In this document: positions 35,008 to 44,429 of the stretch, one piece after another
Layout of the letters: each line of letters begins with the position of its first letter
How positions within the stretch are numbered: position 1 is the first letter of the stretch
Origin: Pseudomonadales bacterium
Lineage (GTDB): Bacteria; Pseudomonadota; Gammaproteobacteria; Pseudomonadales; Ketobacteraceae
Direction of reading: 5' to 3'
DNA: 64,000 bases
Assembly: GCA_002708905.1 (NCBI GenBank)
Contig: PAPM01000037.1
Location: 285,995 to 349,994 of the forward strand
Notes under the pieces: generated by a model
Databases searched by the model: none
What the model saw: the letters and a program-made list of their open reading frames with translations, nothing else
What the model was told of the DNA's origin: nothing
Made by a program: the position numbers and the translations under genes

Positions 35008-36858
35008 ATGTCTAATTCAGCTGAGCATCTTAGCTTGAAGCTGCCGCCACATGATCTGGAGGTGCTTTCCTTCAGTGCTCCCCAACCCAAGAAGGTGAAA
35101 GAATGGGTGGATGGGTTGCCGAAGATGAATGTGGGTGAGAGCGCCAAGCGGCTCTATTCTGCCATTCAGGAACTCAATCGGCTCAAGACCGATTCCGATA
35201 CCCGTTTTCAGCTCATGGAGATTATGCGGGGGCCCATCCATTTTATTTGTCAGAGCCTGGAAAAGCATTTCCTGAACAAGGCGGTGGTGTTGCCTCCCAA
35301 GGAAGCCAAGATCGCCGCCCTGGCCCAGGCCCTGCAGAACCACCTGGCCACCGGCTACAAAGCCGTGACCATGCAGTTGCTGCCCCGCGTCAAGAACATG
35401 GATAAAGAGGCGAAGAAACTGTGCCTGAAGGCTATCCACCGGGCTATTGCGGAACAAAGTCAGGTGCTGCTGCGCAGCTTCCAGCTCTATTACCCGGCGC
35501 CACCGAATTTCTGGCGGGAAATCCATTTGCTCTATTTGCTGGCGCAGCGCTTCGGCATGCTGGAGTTCATGGTGGAGGACCCGGAAGAGGATTACTGGGA
35601 ATCCAGTGTCTATGACTTGTACATGCGGGTGCTGTTGCTTTCCACGGCTAAACCCAACCAGTTGCGCCAGAACCAGATTCAACTGGTGTACGAAGCGGCC
35701 CGCTATTGGGCCCGGTTTGCCTCAGTGACCGACGCCAAATCCGCCACTGGTTTATTTGTCATTGATGTGATGACTGATTATCCGCCCATCTATCAGTCGC
35801 TGATGCGTCGCACCACGCTGCCCCACAACATCCGCTATTTTGATGCATCCGTGATTTCCGATCACCTGCGGGTGCTGTTGCAATTGCCCCAGGGGCAGCC
35901 TCATCCGGTGTCCAGCTTCTTTGTGCCGGACAAGTTCCCGGCGGACCTCACCCGTATCCTGATTCAGGCCTGGGGTGTGTTGGCGGAACGGGCTTTCACC
36001 CGAATTGACGAGCATGGTTCATTGCAACTCTGTATTGGTTTGAGTGCGACGCACTATTTTGTTTCGGGCAAGGCGGATTTTAATCGCATGGTCAGCGGCT
36101 CCAGTTCCGCGCTGGATCCGGAGTTGAACAACCCCTTTCTTCAGCACGGGCCGGGGCGTCGCCGGGATGTTTATGAAACCAATGACGTCTGGGGGTTGAA
36201 CATGGATTCAGCCAAGCTCAAAGTCCAGGACGGTGGGGTGAGCAGCGAAATTGATGCCTATGCGGAACAGCGCCACGCAGCGGAAAAGGACAAGTATCCA
36301 CAGTACAATTGTGAAGTGGTCAATACCAGCCCGGGTGGCTTTTGTTTGAGCTGGCATCAGGATGTGCCGCCGCAAGTGAAAACCGGTGAAATTATCGGAA
36401 TACTTGAAGCGGACAAAAACCACTGGAGTATTGGCGTCATCCGCTGGGTGAAGCAGTTCAAGGACGAAGGGGTTCGCATGGGGGTGGAGTTGATTGCGCC
36501 CAAAGCGGAAGCCTGTGGTACGCAGGTTATCCACAAAAAAGGCGGTACGACGGAGTTTATGCGCACGCTAATGTTGCCTGAATTGCGCGCCATTGGTCAG
36601 CCGGCAACCTTGATCACCCCCAACATCGCGTTCCACGTGGGATACAAGGTCAATATCAACGAGAGCGGTCTGGTATCCAAGGGGCAATTAATCAAACAGG
36701 TAACTTCTACTGCAAGTTTCAGCCAATTTCAGTTTAAAATGCTGGTGCCGGCAGCCGGAAGGGAAGAACTGGTTGAAGAGCGTGCAGCGCCGCAGGCGGA
36801 AGAACGCAGTAAAAAAGCCCAAGACGACGATTTTGATTCCATTTGGTCCAGCCTTTAA
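35008..36858 (+). CDS. PilZ-like-domain protein upstream of the fimX-like gene
   Basis: 616 aa. Residues 1-400 are helical and unrecognised (Leu-rich, LPPKEAKIAALAQALQNHL, MRVLLLSTAKPNQLRQNQ). A C-terminal PilZ-like domain begins near residue 425; its D/NxSxxG motif is present as NTSPGG at 439-444, but the partner RxxxR motif is missing or degenerate, so c-di-GMP binding is uncertain. In P. aeruginosa, from memory, a gene of this kind (PA4958) directly precedes fimX, and the same arrangement is seen here, so a role in c-di-GMP-controlled surface motility is inferred. A weak hairpin follows. Confidence 0.75.
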   Translation: MSNSAEHLSLKLPPHDLEVLSFSAPQPKKVKEWVDGLPKMNVGESAKRLYSAIQELNRLKTDSDTRFQLMEIMRGPIHFICQSLEKHFLNKAVVLPPKEAKIAALAQALQNHLATGYKAVTMQLLPRVKNMDKEAKKLCLKAIHRAIAEQSQVLLRSFQLYYPAPPNFWREIHLLYLLAQRFGMLEFMVEDPEEDYWESSVYDLYMRVLLLSTAKPNQLRQNQIQLVYEAARYWARFASVTDAKSATGLFVIDVMTDYPPIYQSLMRRTTLPHNIRYFDASVISDHLRVLLQLPQGQPHPVSSFFVPDKFPADLTRILIQAWGVLAERAFTRIDEHGSLQLCIGLSATHYFVSGKADFNRMVSGSSSALDPELNNPFLQHGPGRRRDVYETNDVWGLNMDSAKLKVQDGGVSSEIDAYAEQRHAAEKDKYPQYNCEVVNTSPGGFCLSWHQDVPPQVKTGEIIGILEADKNHWSIGVIRWVKQFKDEGVRMGVELIAPKAEACGTQVIHKKGGTTEFMRTLMLPELRAIGQPATLITPNIAFHVGYKVNINESGLVSKGQLIKQVTSTASFSQFQFKMLVPAAGREELVEERAAPQAEERSKKAQDDDFDSIWSSL

Positions 36859-36871
36859 AAAAGGTTTGGCC

Positions 36872-36893
36872 ACAGGGCGCCATTGAGCCCTGT
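36872..36893 (+). terminator. weak hairpin before the fimX-like gene
   Basis: ACAGGGC (36872-36878) and GCCCTGT (36887-36893) form a 7-bp stem with an 8-base loop 13 bases after the upstream stop. Only TT follows, so read-through into the fimX-like gene is likely. Confidence 0.35.
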
Positions 36894-36948
36894 TTCGGAG
36901 TTTCCAGCAAATCTTTGCCCGCAAGGGCCCATTTGAATTAATGATTAC

Positions 36949-39027
36949 ATGAGTAAGAAAGCCGAGACCATAAAGTTACTGATTCTGCATGAGTCCCCTG
37001 ATGATGCGGAACAGCTGATGAATCTGATCCGAAACTCCGGTCGGGCCACCCGTGGCCAGATGATCGAAAGTTCGGACAGTCTGGTGCAGGCCTTGGGGGC
37101 AGGGCAGTGGGATCTTATGCTGTTGCGCCCGGACGCCAACGAAGTGTTCGCCATGGAATGCCTCAAGGAAGTGAAGAAACAATCCAAGGATATCCCGGCA
37201 ATTTTATTGGTGGATGAATACGACGCGGAAGAGGTGGTCGAAAGCCTGCGGGAAGGGTACGAAGATGTGGTGGTGATGGATGATCAGGATCGTTTGATTC
37301 TGGTGATTCAACGGGAACTGCGTAACCTGATGGAGCGCCGCGCCCGTCGCACCGCTGAATTGCATCTTAAAGAAGCGGAAAAGCGCTGCGCTATGCTGCT
37401 GGACAGCTCCCGCGATGCGATTACCTATATCACTGACGGCATGCACACCTACGCCAACGATTCCTATCTGGAGCTGTTTGGTTACGACGATGCTGAAGAT
37501 CTGGAAGGCATGCCGATCATGGATATGGTGGCGCCAAAGGATCATGAAGAATTCAAGCAGTTCCTGCGGGCTTACAGTGCTGGTGAAAGTGACACCAACG
37601 AATTCGTATGTCATGGCTTGTGTACCGATGGCACCGAAATTCAGGCCCGTATGATTTTCTCCAATGCTACCTATGATGGTGAGCCCTGCACCCAGATTCT
37701 GATTCGCACCAACCAGGCGGATGCGGAACTGCAGGAAAAGCTGAAAGAAATCAGCAGTCAGGATTTGCTGACCGGCTTGTACAACCGTTCCCATTTCACC
37801 CAGGAACTGGACAAGGTCATGCAATGGGCGGTAACCCAAAGCAAAACCGCTGCGTTGGCATATATTCAGCTGGACAATTTTGCCTCCGTTCAATCGGACA
37901 TTGGTATCGCCGGTGCGGATATGGTGTTGGCCGATATCGCGACGCTGATCCGGGAAACGTTGCCGGAAGGAACTATCCTGGCCCGTTTCGGTGATGAGAT
38001 TTTTACCGCGCTGATCAAGGAAAAATCCCTGGAGGAAGGGCGCTCCATTGGTGAATCCGTGCGGGCAGCCGTTGAAGATCACCTGTCGGAAGTGCAGGAC
38101 CGCACTGTTCAGGTCACCGCCAGCGTCGGTATTACCCTGATCAGTGAAAATACCGATGATGCGGAAGAGATCATGACCCGTGCGCACCAGGCCAGTGAAC
38201 AGGTGCGGGAAGAAAATCCATTGGGTAACGGTGTATCCGTTTTTGATCCGGCCTCGGTGAAGAAAATCGATCCCTCCGATACCGGTGCGGTAGTGCAGGA
38301 GGCTATTGACAAAGGCTTGTTCAAACTGCTGTTCCAGCCTGTGATTGATCTGCGGGGCGGCAGTGGTGAATTGTATGAAGCGTTCCTGCGGATGGTGGAT
38401 GAGGACGGCAAGGAAGTGTCTCCCAGCGATTTTCTGGGGGCCGCCTCGCAGCAGGACTTGAGCGAGAAAATTGACCGGTGGGTGATTCTGCAGTCCATCA
38501 AACTGCTGTCTGATCATCGGGCCAATGGCCACGACACCAAGTTGATCATCAACATCACCGGGGAATCCCTCAAGGATCAAACCCTGTTGCCCTGGTTGAG
38601 TGTGGCGTTGAAAGCCGCGCGCATGCCCAGTGACGCCATTGTATTCCAGTTCGCGGAAAACGATGCCACTACTTATCTGAAGCAGGCCAAGGAATTTACC
38701 CGTGGGCTGAAAGAACTGCATTGCAAGATTTCTATTTCCCGCTTCGGTTGTGCGCTGAATCCGTTCAATACCCTCAAGCATTTGGAGGTGGATTACCTCA
38801 AGGTGGATGGCTCTTTCATGAAGGACATCGGCAGTGACGAAAGCCGGGAAGCACTGAAAGAAATGGTGGCAGCGGCCCATGCCCAGGGTAAGTTGACTAT
38901 TGCTCCCTTTGTGGAAAGTGCTGCGATTCTCTCCACCCTGTGGCAGATCGGGGTGAACTATATCCAGGGCTACTATCTGCAGGCTCCCACTGAGCAGATG
39001 AACTACGATTTCTCCAGTGACGAGTAA
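36949..39027 (+). CDS. fimX: degenerate REC-PAS-GGDEF-EAL protein (FimX-like)
   Basis: 692 aa, almost the length of P. aeruginosa FimX (691). In order: a receiver-like domain (8-125) in which Arg is at the phospho-acceptor place (DLMLLRPDA), a PAS domain (about 140-255), a GGDEF-like domain with RFGDEIF at 346-352 instead of a full GGDEF, and an EAL-like domain with EAF at 477-479 and a broken DDFG motif (SRFGCALNPF, about 598-608). Both enzymes should be inactive; FimX itself binds c-di-GMP through its degenerate EAL domain and controls type IV pilus assembly. No pil genes are in the window. Confidence 0.88.
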   Translation: MSKKAETIKLLILHESPDDAEQLMNLIRNSGRATRGQMIESSDSLVQALGAGQWDLMLLRPDANEVFAMECLKEVKKQSKDIPAILLVDEYDAEEVVESLREGYEDVVVMDDQDRLILVIQRELRNLMERRARRTAELHLKEAEKRCAMLLDSSRDAITYITDGMHTYANDSYLELFGYDDAEDLEGMPIMDMVAPKDHEEFKQFLRAYSAGESDTNEFVCHGLCTDGTEIQARMIFSNATYDGEPCTQILIRTNQADAELQEKLKEISSQDLLTGLYNRSHFTQELDKVMQWAVTQSKTAALAYIQLDNFASVQSDIGIAGADMVLADIATLIRETLPEGTILARFGDEIFTALIKEKSLEEGRSIGESVRAAVEDHLSEVQDRTVQVTASVGITLISENTDDAEEIMTRAHQASEQVREENPLGNGVSVFDPASVKKIDPSDTGAVVQEAIDKGLFKLLFQPVIDLRGGSGELYEAFLRMVDEDGKEVSPSDFLGAASQQDLSEKIDRWVILQSIKLLSDHRANGHDTKLIINITGESLKDQTLLPWLSVALKAARMPSDAIVFQFAENDATTYLKQAKEFTRGLKELHCKISISRFGCALNPFNTLKHLEVDYLKVDGSFMKDIGSDESREALKEMVAAAHAQGKLTIAPFVESAAILSTLWQIGVNYIQGYYLQAPTEQMNYDFSSDE

Positions 39028-39251
39028 TCCATTTTGCCGCTCTATCCGGGCATTTATTACACAATAGAAAGTTTTATAGGTGAATAAATGTCCGGTGATT
39101 TTCGGGTTGTGACAAAATTCCGTATAAAACAAATGTCCTTAGGGGTTAACCAGGGTTGAAGTGTCTATACTGTGTTTTGACTCTGGCCGGTTGACCGCAG
39201 TTGGCAATAGGATCACCGAAATGGAAAAGACCCATGGAGAGGGATGTGGCT

Positions 39252-40325
39252 ATGGATGAAGCCCGTACAATCAAATCGATCTTATACCCCTTGGCGCGGG
39301 ACGTACGTAACCTGCATACGTTTGTTGCCAACATCAATAATATCCTGCAGGCAGAACCGGATCGCTTTGCGCTGGCGGCGCCCAGCGGTTTGGCATCATT
39401 ACGCAACACCATGCGCAGCTTGGCAAAGTCCACCAAAGCCATGCAGGAAGTCAACGACATCGCCATCAATGAAAGCGCCATGGCGGAAAAGCTGGCCCAG
39501 CGCTCCATGACTTTGGTGTTGCGGCCGGCGGCACATTTACATGACACGGCGCGCAGTCTGAAAACCTCCATTGATCGGGCCCATAACCTGATGGCGCGAC
39601 TCAATGGCTACTTCAATCCCCTGTTTGTGTTTACGGTCAGCACCTCGCCGGTGGCGGAACTGATGGCGCGGGATCTGGATATGCTGGACCGGCGTCTGAC
39701 CAACCTGAAAAAGACCATGGCCCGTCTCTCGGATCAGGAGCTTATCTCAGGTTTGCCCAATGCGGTGGAAGACCAGTTGGCGCTTTATGTACCGCGGCTC
39801 AAAGTGATGGAAAGTGAAACCTCCGACATTGCCAACCAGATGTCCATTCTGATGGGTAAAATGAATCGGTTGATGGAGCTCAGTGCGCGTCTGGAGCCGT
39901 TGATGAGAATGGCGGTGGCCCTTAACAGCGCCATTGACGACCTGGTGCCCGCCATGGTGGTGTTGAAGAAGCTGGGTAAAGCGTTGGGTATGGTGCAGTC
40001 CCGTTACGATAAAGAGGGGTCTCTGACCCAGGCGGTGGATGACGCCCTGGCGGAACTGGATTTGCCGATGGATGCCTTGATTCAGTTGGAATACCAACTC
40101 CGGCGCGAAGTGGAGAATTACATTGACCCGATCATCGAGCCGCTGCAGGAACTGACCGACCATGTGAAGGACAGCTTGCCGGTTACCCATGAATTGAACG
40201 GATTGGAGAGCACCCTGCTGGCTCAGCACAACCGCTTCAATGTGGTCCTGAAATTGTCCACCACCCTGTTCGAAGGCTTTGACCGCTTGGTGGAAGAGTA
40301 TCGTCTGGTTACCAATGTGGCCTGA
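39252..40325 (+). CDS. hypothetical long helical protein downstream of the fimX-like gene
   Basis: 357 aa from the ATG at 39252, chosen because GGAGAGGG is 8 bases upstream; frames starting at 39201 or 39234 are open too. Almost all of it is predicted alpha-helix with coiled-coil heptads (MARDLDMLDRRLTNLKKTMA, QMSILMGKMNRLMELSARLEP) and no signal peptide or membrane segment. I do not recognise a family. It may act as a scaffold. The gap to the fimX-like stop is 224 bases with possible own promoter (TATACT near 39167), so co-transcription is not certain. Confidence 0.7.
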   Translation: MDEARTIKSILYPLARDVRNLHTFVANINNILQAEPDRFALAAPSGLASLRNTMRSLAKSTKAMQEVNDIAINESAMAEKLAQRSMTLVLRPAAHLHDTARSLKTSIDRAHNLMARLNGYFNPLFVFTVSTSPVAELMARDLDMLDRRLTNLKKTMARLSDQELISGLPNAVEDQLALYVPRLKVMESETSDIANQMSILMGKMNRLMELSARLEPLMRMAVALNSAIDDLVPAMVVLKKLGKALGMVQSRYDKEGSLTQAVDDALAELDLPMDALIQLEYQLRREVENYIDPIIEPLQELTDHVKDSLPVTHELNGLESTLLAQHNRFNVVLKLSTTLFEGFDRLVEEYRLVTNVA

Positions 40326-40407
40326 TACTTGTAGCCAAAGACTTTGTTTGTCCGCCCCTGCAGCTTACAATAGCCAACTCGATTTTTAGCTCAGGGGCAA
40401 TCCCTTC

Positions 40408-40719
40408 ATGGAATTAACGGAAAAACTGATTGGGGATTGTTCCCCCTATATTGGCAACCTGGTGTATGACATCGACGTGCGTCTGTTGTTTATCGAATTG
40501 ATGGACGATCCGGAGAAACAAAACCTGGTGAAGCGGATTGTGTTCCCCGGTATTGTTTCGTTCAACGAAAGCAATCTGCTGAATGAGCCGGAAGACGACT
40601 CCATCGACGACGTGGTGGCTATCCAGCGGCTGGATACCAACCGCATCATCATTACCACCTACAAGAAAGAAATTCTGCTTAACCTTTCCGAAGAGCCTTT
40701 CGTCGAAGAAATGGACTGA
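40408..40719 (+). CDS. hypothetical small acidic protein
   Basis: 103 aa, strongly acidic (DDPE, NEPEDDSIDD, EEPFVEEMD). The pattern VRLLFIELMDDPEKQNLVKRIVFPGIVSFNES and IQRLDTNRIIITTYKKEILLNL suggests a small alpha/beta fold. No family recognised and no signal peptide. It lies 82 bases after the helical protein gene and converges on psd across a hairpin. Confidence 0.7.
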   Translation: MELTEKLIGDCSPYIGNLVYDIDVRLLFIELMDDPEKQNLVKRIVFPGIVSFNESNLLNEPEDDSIDDVVAIQRLDTNRIIITTYKKEILLNLSEEPFVEEMD

Positions 40720-40734
40720 ACAGCGATTCCAGGA

Positions 40735-40755
40735 ACCCTGCTGTTACAGCAGGGT
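40735..40755. terminator. hairpin containing the psd stop codon
   Basis: ACCCTGCTG (40735-40743) and CAGCAGGGT (40747-40755) make a perfect 9-bp stem around a 3-base loop; that loop, TTA on the plus strand, is exactly the psd stop codon. No U-tract follows. It resembles the fadE hairpin in this window. Confidence 0.55.
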
Positions 40756-41604
40756 GCCCAATTGCTCGCCCATACAGACGCGGGTGCCTGCCTGCATGGC
40801 ATCATTCCATTTTATCTTGTTGGGTCCGAATAAAACGATGGCAGTGGACCCCAACTTGAAACGACCCATTTCAGCGCCTTTGACCAGTGCCATACGGCCG
40901 TCATGGGGAGCATAATCGAAATGTTTCAACTGCCTTTTTGGTGGCGTCACCATCCCTTCCCACACCGTTTCGATGCTGGCTACGATCATGGCCCCTACCA
41001 ATACCACCGCCATGGGGCCCAGCTCGGTCTCAAAGAAGGCCACCACCCTCTCATTACGGGCAAACAGCGCCGGCACCTGGCTGGCGGTGAGGTTATTGAC
41101 GGAGAACAGCTTGCCCGGGACATAGGTCATGTCGGTGAGCTTGCCGCCAAAGGGCATGTGCACCCGGTGGTAGTCCTTGGGTGACAGATAGATGGTGGCG
41201 AATTTCCCGTCGCGGAATTGGGCCGCTTTGTTTTCATCACCACCGAGCAGTTGGCTCAGGGTGTAGTGGTGACCCTTGGCCTGAAAGATACGGTCCTCTT
41301 CAATCTTGCCGATCTGGCTGATGGCGCCGTCGGCGGGGCAGGCGATACCTTCTTCTGCGATGGGGCGCACCCCTTCTTTCAAAGCCCGGGTAAAGAAATC
41401 GTTGAAGGTGGCATAGGCTTGAGGGTTTTCCTCTGCCGCCAGGCTCATGTCGATGCCGTAACGCTGCAGAAAAAAGTTAACCAGGGCGTTTCTGATCAGG
41501 GGCCAGCGGGATTCTGCCAACAGGCCTACGGCGCGGGAGAGCAGGTGTTGCGGCACACAGTATTGGGGCAGCACTTTTAAGCGATCCAGTGCGGAATCAG
41601 TCAT
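40744..41604 (-). CDS. psd: phosphatidylserine decarboxylase
   Basis: 286 aa. The autocleavage motif LGST is at residues 251-254 (FKLGSTAIVLFG), giving the pyruvoyl group on Ser253; YHRVHMPFGG and the HFDYAPH segment are typical Psd blocks. It makes phosphatidylethanolamine from phosphatidylserine at the inner membrane. The next upstream gene on the strand is a rhodanese, as recalled for P. aeruginosa. Confidence 0.97.
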   Translation of the reverse strand: MTDSALDRLKVLPQYCVPQHLLSRAVGLLAESRWPLIRNALVNFFLQRYGIDMSLAAEENPQAYATFNDFFTRALKEGVRPIAEEGIACPADGAISQIGKIEEDRIFQAKGHHYTLSQLLGGDENKAAQFRDGKFATIYLSPKDYHRVHMPFGGKLTDMTYVPGKLFSVNNLTASQVPALFARNERVVAFFETELGPMAVVLVGAMIVASIETVWEGMVTPPKRQLKHFDYAPHDGRMALVKGAEMGRFKLGSTAIVLFGPNKIKWNDAMQAGTRVCMGEQLGTLL

Positions 41605-41695
41605 CTTGGGTTCTCGAATTGGTTTTGCATGTGGCTGAAAAGTTCAGGCGCGATTATGGGCCTTCCAGTACTTTAGTTTCAATGGGGCTATGGGT

Positions 41696-42523
41696 TCAAT
41701 TGGCTTTGGTTTCAACGGGAGTATCCGGGTCATTGCCCCATTCCGACCAGGAACCAGGATAAGCCTGGATGTTGTCGAAGCCCAGTATCTTGCCCAGCAG
41801 GTAGGTGAAGCCGGAACGGTGATGGCTCTGGCAATGGGTGACAATGTGCTTGCCGGCAGTGATGCCAAGGGATGCCAGTTCCTGGCGCACGCTGTTGAGA
41901 TCCCGAATACGCAGACCGTTGTGGCGGTCCATGGCGCGAATCCATTCGTAATTGACGGCACCCGGAATATGGCCGTTCTTCATGGCCCCCTGACGCAGAC
42001 CCAGGTATTCCTCCGGCGAGCGTGCGTCCCAGATCACAAACTCAGGCAGCTCCAGGCGTTGCAGGATCTCTTCCTTGGTCATCATGGGGCCGTTGTGGAT
42101 GTGGGCCTTGTATTGGCTGGGTTCAGGTACATTGACGCCTTCCTCCAGCGGTTTTTGTGCCTCGGCCCACGCGTGCAGGCCGCCGTTTAAATAGGAGTAG
42201 TGTTGATGGCCGAGTACATCCAGGGTCCAGATCAGGCGTCCGGCCCAGCCGCCGCCCTCATCGTCATAGGCCACCACGTGGGTGTCCGTTGTCAGTCCTA
42301 ACGCGGAAAAAATTTCGGACAGGGCCGCCTCCGGCGGCAGTTTGCCGGGCCCCGGCATTTGTCCACTCATGAGCTGCATGAAAGGCAGATAGACGGCGCC
42401 GGGAAGATGGGCGGCGGCGTATTGTTCCGGTCGGCATAAATCAACGAGCAGTAAGCCAGGTTGGCCCAGCAGGGGCTCCAGGTCTTCCGGTTCTATCAAA
42501 AGGGGCAGTGTGATCGATGACAT
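41696..42523 (-). CDS. two-domain rhodanese-type sulfurtransferase
   Basis: 275 aa with two rhodanese domains. The C-terminal one has the active-site Cys231 in CQSHHRSG; the N-terminal copy (LLVDLCRPEQYAAAHLPGAVYL) lacks a Cys at the equivalent place, as is normal. The six-residue loop after Cys (QSHHRS) suits a thiosulfate or mercaptopyruvate sulfurtransferase; which one is not clear. It transfers sulfane sulfur in the cytoplasm. Confidence 0.9.
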   Translation of the reverse strand: MSSITLPLLIEPEDLEPLLGQPGLLLVDLCRPEQYAAAHLPGAVYLPFMQLMSGQMPGPGKLPPEAALSEIFSALGLTTDTHVVAYDDEGGGWAGRLIWTLDVLGHQHYSYLNGGLHAWAEAQKPLEEGVNVPEPSQYKAHIHNGPMMTKEEILQRLELPEFVIWDARSPEEYLGLRQGAMKNGHIPGAVNYEWIRAMDRHNGLRIRDLNSVRQELASLGITAGKHIVTHCQSHHRSGFTYLLGKILGFDNIQAYPGSWSEWGNDPDTPVETKAN

Positions 42524-42564
42524 GGCCTGATTCCGTGCGGAGAATTCAGGCTATTGTACCAGTT

Positions 42565-44343
42565 TTAACGATTGGCGGGTTTGGCGGCAGCCCGCTTACC
42601 CCGGGTGACCAGGTGCTTGCTGCAGGTATTGCATGCCACTTTGAACGCCTTGTATTCCGCTTCTGACATACCGAGCCGGTTATGGGTGCCTTTGTCGGCG
42701 TAAAACAGGCCGAAGGCGCCTTTGTGGTTGAACACCGACATCAGGAAAAAGTGATCGCTTTGGGCGGCTTGTTTAAAGGTGCCCGGTACCAACCCGGATA
42801 CCTTGGTGGGACGCTCAGGGCTGACCCAGGTCGCCGCCGGTTGCTTCAACAGTTGGCTGAACAGGTTATTGTGCTGCATGCGTACGGAATACTTGGCCAG
42901 GGAAGGGGTATTTTCGCAGCCCCGGGAATAATAGGTTTCCACGCTGTGGTCTGAGCGCTTGTAGAGCAATACCACAACCCGCTCCAGGGGGGTGGTGTCC
43001 CGCAACACATCCACCACGCTGTGGATGGATTCGAATTCAGTGGTGAAGTAGTCCGGCTCCTGCAGCAGCTTGCGCATCAGGGCCTCGAATTCCTGTTTCT
43101 TCTCGGCGGAGAGGAAGCCCGGGTGGGCGGGCTGGGCAGGAGCCGACGCCATCGGGCTGGGAGCACCCAGAATGGCGCGGCGATCCAGATCCTCAGGCAG
43201 ATGTTCGCTGTGAATACCAATGGGTTTTGGTTGTGGCCGGGGCGGTGGTGGCACCCGTCCGGGGGTTGCTTGAGCGGGCTCAACCCGGTTGGTCTGTTTG
43301 GCTGGGCCGGCCGCGTACAATCTGGCCACCGCCGCCGGCAGCTGCGCCGGCTTCAAATGCCGTGGCCGGCGGGGATAAGCAGGCCAGATCAGGCCGGCAG
43401 CGGGGGGCAGCGTGCCGGGTAACGTCCAGCGGCGGGAAGTTTCCACCGCAACCTGTTTGGCCAGGGTTTCCACCTGTTCTAAAGGCTGTTCCAGATAAAC
43501 CGCAATAATGTCCAGCAGGCGGCGGGTCTGGGGCGAATACCAGCTACGGGCGCTCTCCTGGGCCAGCTGATTGCTGAGTGCCAGGGGCAGGGCGCTGATG
43601 TTCACCAGATTGCCGTCTTGGGTTCGGTTCGGCATTACGTAATGAGGGTCCTGCTGGTGACGGCGGGCGCAGCGCAGCAAAAATCGCGGGGAGGGTAACT
43701 TCGCGCTGGATAGGGCATCCCGAATACTATCCGGAATATGCCAGCGCTTTGCCAGTTCCAGGGCAATGGCTTCCCGGGTACAGCCCAATACCGCCTGCTC
43801 TGCCTCCTGTAAAGGAATCTGCTCACGCCGGAACAGCAGGTTGATGATGTTCATCTCCCGATGGGCAAAGCGCCACAGGCACCAGTTGGGGATTCCGTAG
43901 AGCAGAGCCCCCAGGAACATGGCATCAGCGTTGGACTGGTTGCGGAATGTGGCCCAGCTGGCGGCTTGCTCGGCGGCGTGCAGACTGGTGAGAATGGCCT
44001 GAAAATAATGGTAATCCCGCGGGTCGTTGGCATCCCCTTTGGTTGCCTTGAACTGACGCATGAGGACATTCAGTTTGTCCAGCCCCAACATGGATGCGCA
44101 GTGATGGGGATTGGACAGCACTCCGGCGGCGCGTTCACCGAATTGCCGGTTGCACTCCCGCACCACATGGACCCGCATTACCGGGTCCCGGGCAATTACA
44201 TCACCTAGGTCATATAGGGAAACGTCCGGGTCTTTCAGCAAGCGGCCCGCCTGACGGGCGCTGGCAGGCAAGACCGGCAGCATGTGGTCGTCCAATATAG
44301 TGACCCAGTTTTCAAGCCCTTTGGGGTGAAAAGCACTCGACAT
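42565..44343 (-). CDS. HDOD-domain protein
   Basis: 592 aa. The N-terminal HDOD domain (about 15-210) shows LPVLPASARQAGRLLKDPDVSLYDLGDVIARDPVM and the later LLYGIPNWCLWRF segment. HDOD domains lack metal-dependent phosphohydrolase activity and act in signalling, often with motility or c-di-GMP. The middle has a Pro/Arg-rich linker (about 340-400); the C-terminal part (about 410-590) looks GAF-like (ERVVVLLYKRSDHS, LFYADKGTHN). It is divergent from motA, as in P. aeruginosa by my memory. Confidence 0.82.
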   Translation of the reverse strand: MSSAFHPKGLENWVTILDDHMLPVLPASARQAGRLLKDPDVSLYDLGDVIARDPVMRVHVVRECNRQFGERAAGVLSNPHHCASMLGLDKLNVLMRQFKATKGDANDPRDYHYFQAILTSLHAAEQAASWATFRNQSNADAMFLGALLYGIPNWCLWRFAHREMNIINLLFRREQIPLQEAEQAVLGCTREAIALELAKRWHIPDSIRDALSSAKLPSPRFLLRCARRHQQDPHYVMPNRTQDGNLVNISALPLALSNQLAQESARSWYSPQTRRLLDIIAVYLEQPLEQVETLAKQVAVETSRRWTLPGTLPPAAGLIWPAYPRRPRHLKPAQLPAAVARLYAAGPAKQTNRVEPAQATPGRVPPPPRPQPKPIGIHSEHLPEDLDRRAILGAPSPMASAPAQPAHPGFLSAEKKQEFEALMRKLLQEPDYFTTEFESIHSVVDVLRDTTPLERVVVLLYKRSDHSVETYYSRGCENTPSLAKYSVRMQHNNLFSQLLKQPAATWVSPERPTKVSGLVPGTFKQAAQSDHFFLMSVFNHKGAFGLFYADKGTHNRLGMSEAEYKAFKVACNTCSKHLVTRGKRAAAKPANR

Positions 44344-44429
44344 AGCCCGTGATGAATCCCGTTAGTTGTTAAATCCTTCAAGCTGTCCTTAACTTTTAAC
44401 TATAGACGTTGAAATGCTTTATAGGTCAT

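Noticed and set aside
37204..39132. 642-codon minus-strand open frame over the fimX-like gene
   Set aside because: It is the reverse shadow of a well-recognised multi-domain gene and its translation has no known motif.
44094..44343. Possible start of motA region further upstream in the HDOD gene
   Set aside because: The frames there are shadows; motA begins with a typical MotA N-terminus at 44430.
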